Below, in pieces: positions 21,801 to 22,902 of a DNA stretch of 22,902 nt. Origin of the DNA: a virus; the IMG/VR virus record IMGVR_UViG_3300010885_017145, positions 1-22,902 of that record; one strand, given 5' to 3'. Made by a program: the position numbers and the translations under genes. Numbering within the stretch: the stretch's first letter is position 1; each line of letters opens with the position of its first letter. Below the pieces are notes generated by a model that ran no database searches, was not told where the DNA came from, and saw only the letters and a program-made list of their open reading frames with translations.

Positions 21801-22850
21801 GATTTTGGAAGATTATATATAGACGAAAATAATAAAGCTAGGTATGAACATTTTAATAGATTCTTTGAATCATCAATAGACCAGCATGCCAATATCCAAT
21901 ATGAGTTATCTGATTCTTCAAACATTATTGATGCAAGTTACAATGTTCAGCTGCAAGCTAATAAAATAGTTATAAAAGTGAATGGCGTTGCAAATAATTT
22001 GATTGAGAAGCAAAGCCTATGGCGTGCTGAAGACCCCACGACATTAGGTGTCACTAAATTGTCTTCATCAATGGCGAATAATGATTTGAGTATGAATGTT
22101 TTATCAACTGATAATCCTTATTTTGCCAAATCTGGTTATTTAAAAATTGATAATGAAATTGTTAAATACAGCAATACCACAAGTAACTCGTTCTTGACAT
22201 TGGAAAGAGCACAATTTGACACATTTGCTGCATCTCATAACTCAAATACTTTAGTAAGAGAAGCTAAGAACTACGACTTGCTTTTTGATAAAGCTCCAGC
22301 GTTTAAAATAGAGAACCCTTTAATCACAAACTTGTCTACTGTCAATCCAGCAATGATTGAATTGGTTAAATACAACCCAACTCCGTATGGTGCTAAGCTG
22401 ATATTGGCTGCATCTAACAATACCGTTAGTGGAGATATTGTTTACATTGAAGGCGAGAACCCGTTGACTGGGGAAAAGCATTTTGCTGGAATTGCTGGTA
22501 TCCCCGTGATCATTACTGATAAAACTGGGGATGTCAAAGAGCAAAAAGCTGTTCTTGATGACAATGTAAGAAAATATGGCTTAAAAGAAATTGTAATAGA
22601 AAACGAATTTATTACAGACCTTGCGCACGCACAAAGTTTGGCGGATTTTATTATTTCTAAAATGTCAGATCCTGTGCCAGTTCTTAATTTAAATATATTG
22701 CCTATACCTAAATTGCAATTAGGAGACAGAATTCGGATATCTACAATGGATTCTTTTGATATAATTAATGGTGACTATTGGTTGATAAGTACAGATTTCT
22801 CGTATGCGGAAAGTTTGACGCAATCAATTGTCATAAGGAAGGTTGTTTAA
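18855..22850 (+). CDS. Tail tip hub / adhesin with PA14-like and LamG-like insertions
   Basis: A 1331-residue protein abutting the previous gene (TAAATG), with GGAAGAGG at 18842-18849. Order: 1-330 N-terminal hub part (YRLDMTDYVMNFNVSKVRD...FNIYAGWEI); 339-420 a small beta module (EIVIATKGSGN, RGVGGTAARAHNSGS); about 425-510 more hub; about 560-715 a PA14-like domain (FNGVFDGYYVPSATGTYSF, then FRVYLNKVRIIDEW); about 770-955 a LamG-like jelly roll (FSIQLYAKF, HIAVTYKNNSIKYYVNG, YIDEFAIFNK); 965-1331 C-terminal hub, holding a second module of the RG/AAxH kind (1059-1137; IDNEIVKYSN, ERAQFDTFAASHNS). The ending LQLGDRIRIS...YWLISTDFSYAESLTQSIVIRK is typical of Tal/gp27-like hubs. The hub closes the tube and the insertions probably bind surface glycans. 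I saw no peptidase or lysozyme motif. Domain calls are by pattern. Confidence 0.72.
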   Translation: MLQYGLYDKEISNSFDAAINAISQSVKPLVMVDWLDSRHIDKYSNTEIASSNDTCTQKSEATVNLNVTGMLSSGRSLSANENLFNRSRGRDFYFTPNESINGIERQSFTWAVCDAKDVNGKTITANGQWHCLPTTKEENYEFGYQSSTKSTGTLHSTLNGYQFSSPVILTYVFTERKVNLLKVITSEYNGQIKAYNIKAYNNTSNLVYNQDAEIPDDNYFFEHYLDGVTSNDINKILLTIYTTKNSYDYARINEMCPIYRLDMTDYVMNFNVSKVRDVHETSLPIAGSGSNTSSITFDNALKDFNLFNSNSTFGKYMKKDIRFNIYAGWEIHPVDDIYTDALLNASITSTSTTWNVNSVNDFPAGGVGDYYLLTIEPGTVNKEIVIATKGSGNTFTIIQRGVGGTAARAHNSGSIVRFDKYEYVPYGTFYVDEWQGSSSSMTVSANLTDRSKFGQEKMLTKGFLLQDSTVAEAVEHLLLMTNFPKSDIQYLSNPAKTYKKNNAILHYGFDENSIDRANSQKVVSTSLRARFVQVPGTDLNSVRDIKLDANDRELNTYEKALDVKAFISPSLTTTSAAISTSNSLALDFISGQFTNKDGDVVNEYFNGVFDGYYVPSATGTYSFVIGINKGGFRVYLNKVRIIDEWRIIDSGTSSQEYFFSGEYDLTAGNPYELRIEFFTEQYVSGEPFKISLGREYNGTQDNIYAAECYTMVASDRIGNKNDYSYLTFASNSWTQTAGVNLIERSARRNDAIYKGSVSISQPSGVVSDSANKSVLLASNSYLRTPYHISYDVFNTSSNSYTGEFSIQLYAKFHNGSFSSDGEYISNWSNSTSNAGFEFFNNSSSNGFKFKTSTGTQTVSSNTALSSSVYNHIAVTYKNNSIKYYVNGALANTVTTTGNLAAFTGKSLTFGGRGAAFTSGSEVAPATIRSFYIDEFAIFNKCLPSQQITNDYIETQMKEARVMPFIYGNDASVQQIIDNISLADFGRLYIDENNKARYEHFNRFFESSIDQHANIQYELSDSSNIIDASYNVQLQANKIVIKVNGVANNLIEKQSLWRAEDPTTLGVTKLSSSMANNDLSMNVLSTDNPYFAKSGYLKIDNEIVKYSNTTSNSFLTLERAQFDTFAASHNSNTLVREAKNYDLLFDKAPAFKIENPLITNLSTVNPAMIELVKYNPTPYGAKLILAASNNTVSGDIVYIEGENPLTGEKHFAGIAGIPVIITDKTGDVKEQKAVLDDNVRKYGLKEIVIENEFITDLAHAQSLADFIISKMSDPVPVLNLNILPIPKLQLGDRIRISTMDSFDIINGDYWLISTDFSYAESLTQSIVIRKVV

Positions 22851-22902
22851 TGCCATTCTCAAAAGGTACTTCTGAAAATTCTATTCTTTTCTTTCAAGGC
22901 GG
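22850..22902 (+). CDS. Start of a further tail gene (partial, 3' end outside window)
   Basis: ATG at 22850 overlaps the hub stop by 1 nt (TAATG); AAGGAAGG at 22835-22842 is a good ribosome binding site at 7 nt spacing. The 17 visible residues read MPFSKGTSENSILFFQG. Following the hub it is probably another tail tip or fibre protein. Too little is seen to name it. Confidence 0.65.
   Translation, partial: MPFSKGTSENSILFFQG

Overview
The window is the late structural module of a tailed, long-tailed (siphovirus-type) bacteriophage, or a prophage of one. All genes lie on the + strand, tightly packed, with 1-nt and 4-nt overlaps (TAATG, ATGA) or directly abutting stop and start codons (TAAATG). 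Base composition is AT-rich. TAA, TAG and TGA all end genes, so there is no sign of a recoded stop. No integrase, tRNA, insertion sequence or host gene is seen. The host cannot be fixed from this sequence. Extended -10 promoters placed so close to the start codon that the mRNA would have little or no leader, and 20-residue Ser/Ala repeats in a minor tail protein, both recall actinobacterial phages. I hold that only weakly.

Layout: the end of an upstream gene (2-73) is followed by the head-tail connector set: adaptor with an extra N-terminal beta domain (107-1033), head-closure protein (1034-1426), neck protein (1423-1758) and tail terminator (1748-2158). Next comes what looks like its own transcription unit: an extended -10 promoter (2172-2180), a 65-residue unknown gene (2189-2386), the major tail tube gene with a consensus ribosome binding site (2398-2979), and a strong intrinsic terminator (3007-3061). 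Beyond it is the tail assembly chaperone pair (3086-3717). It is read as one short and one frameshifted long protein through a predicted -1 slip at about 3379-3385 with a stem 8 nt downstream.

Most of the window (3765-17387) is a single 4540-residue tape measure gene. By the usual rule of about 0.15 nm of tail per residue, it predicts a tail near 0.65-0.7 micrometre, among the longest expected for any phage. The protein is modular: a conserved N-terminal region, Pro/Thr linker, Ala/Lys coiled-coil stretch, a 12-unit heptad array with Thr in the core positions, small tandem repeats, several hydrophobic clusters, and a C-terminal third with about 60 tryptophans in 11-residue-type spacing.

After it come two related distal tail proteins (17387-17782 and 17784-18854; the second carries an added 20-residue repeat array), a 1331-residue hub/adhesin protein (18855-22850) with inserted PA14-like and LamG-like domains and two copies of a small RG/AAxH module, and the start of another tail gene at the window's end. 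Together these proteins close the capsid, terminate and build the tube, set its length, and form the tip that binds the host.
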